Shown here piece by piece: positions 63,822-64,000 of a stretch of DNA of 64,000 nt (position 1 is the stretch's first letter; every line of letters starts with the position of its first letter). Both the position numbers and the translations under genes were made by a program. Source of the DNA: Acinetobacter chengduensis (lineage in GTDB: Bacteria > Pseudomonadota > Gammaproteobacteria > Pseudomonadales > Moraxellaceae); contig NZ_RCHC01000012.1 of NCBI RefSeq assembly GCF_003664645.1, positions 53,295 through 117,294 of the forward strand, in the 5' to 3' direction. The notes under the pieces were generated by a model. It worked only from the letters and a program-made list of their open reading frames with translations. It was not told where the DNA came from and did no database searches.

Positions 63822-64000
63822 TAATAGAATTTAATACAAGCAAGTTTATGAAGCTACAAAATTAAAAAGAGTAGTTTGAATGAGAAAGGTAAAAAGCAGG
63901 GGTATGAATTGATACATGATTTAAATCTATTGCTTTGATCTTTTGTAAAAAATAAATATTTCTATGTTATTTAGGATGAATGATGGGATAAAAAACTGAG
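63822..64000. other. Right end of the window
   Basis: AT-rich, no gene recognised. A divergently transcribed regulator gene may begin beyond the window edge; this cannot be seen here. Confidence 0.5.

Noticed and set aside
1..64000. CRISPR arrays, tRNA genes, insertion sequences or prophage
   Set aside because: No regularly spaced direct repeats, no cloverleaf with an anticodon arm and GTTCGA T-arm, and no transposase- or integrase-like protein were found by eye.

Overview
The window looks like a chromosomal segment of an Acinetobacter-type gammaproteobacterium (Moraxellaceae). It is AT-rich. It carries an aceR/aceI pair, a BLUF photosensor of BlsA type, a cyoABCDE quinol oxidase operon and the order rpsF-rpsR-rplI-dnaB-alr. 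Genus-level assignment is an inference from protein resemblance and gene order; the species cannot be fixed from this window. I saw no rRNA, tRNA, CRISPR array, transposase, integrase or phage gene. Almost all of the sequence is core chromosome, with small accessory insertions.

Layout. 0.1-9.6 kb: malate synthase G, a small membrane protein, a SRAP (HMCES/YedK) peptidase, a MarR regulator, a long AT-rich gap, a TerC-CBS membrane protein preceded by a possible coupled leader peptide, a GNAT-like protein, ThiM, and a multi-zinc-ribbon protein of unknown role. 9.8-16.7 kb: a small unknown gene, aminopeptidase N, an RDD protein, two universal stress proteins and a lipoprotein alpha/beta hydrolase. 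16.8-21.1 kb: an export cluster with an SMR pump and its TetR regulator (clear palindromic operator), a LysE exporter, transaldolase, and a divergent LysR/PACE pair that matches aceR/aceI. 21.1-26.6 kb: a thiolase with a basic low-complexity N-terminal extension, divergent from a two-domain FabG, a MaoC-type dehydratase and a beta-lactamase-fold hydrolase. This mirrors the mycobacterial fadA2/fabG4/htdX block.

26.7-36.8 kb: an NlpE-like lipoprotein, dnaX, a thioesterase, an OmpW-like porin, an iron alcohol dehydrogenase, a low-molecular-weight tyrosine phosphatase, murB, an ElyC/YdcF protein and a lipase-like hydrolase. 36.9-40.1 kb: a membrane-anchored FMN glutamate-synthase-like protein, a gene-poor stretch with a possible micro-ORF, and a WYL regulator. 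40.4-44.1 kb: the Anbu operon (ATP-grasp, alpha-E, transglutaminase, Anbu protease), the most intriguing system here. 44.2-48.8 kb: BLUF protein, then alr, dnaB, rplI, rpsR and rpsF on the minus strand. 49.0-57.0 kb: a secreted DUF3142-type lipoprotein with a large periplasmic helical protein, then cyoABCDE. 57.2-64 kb: a GYF/RDD membrane protein, the ppsA/ppsR divergent pair, a truncated flavin-monooxygenase-like relic, and an LLM flavin oxidoreductase with palindromic operator-like sites.

Metabolically the set suits an aerobic organism living on acetate, fatty acids and organic acids: glyoxylate shunt (glcB), gluconeogenesis (ppsA/ppsR), beta-oxidation-like enzymes and a bo-type oxidase. 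It also carries biocide and amine export. Many starts were moved inward from the longest open frame where a Shine-Dalgarno sequence and family alignment favour an internal start; each case is noted.
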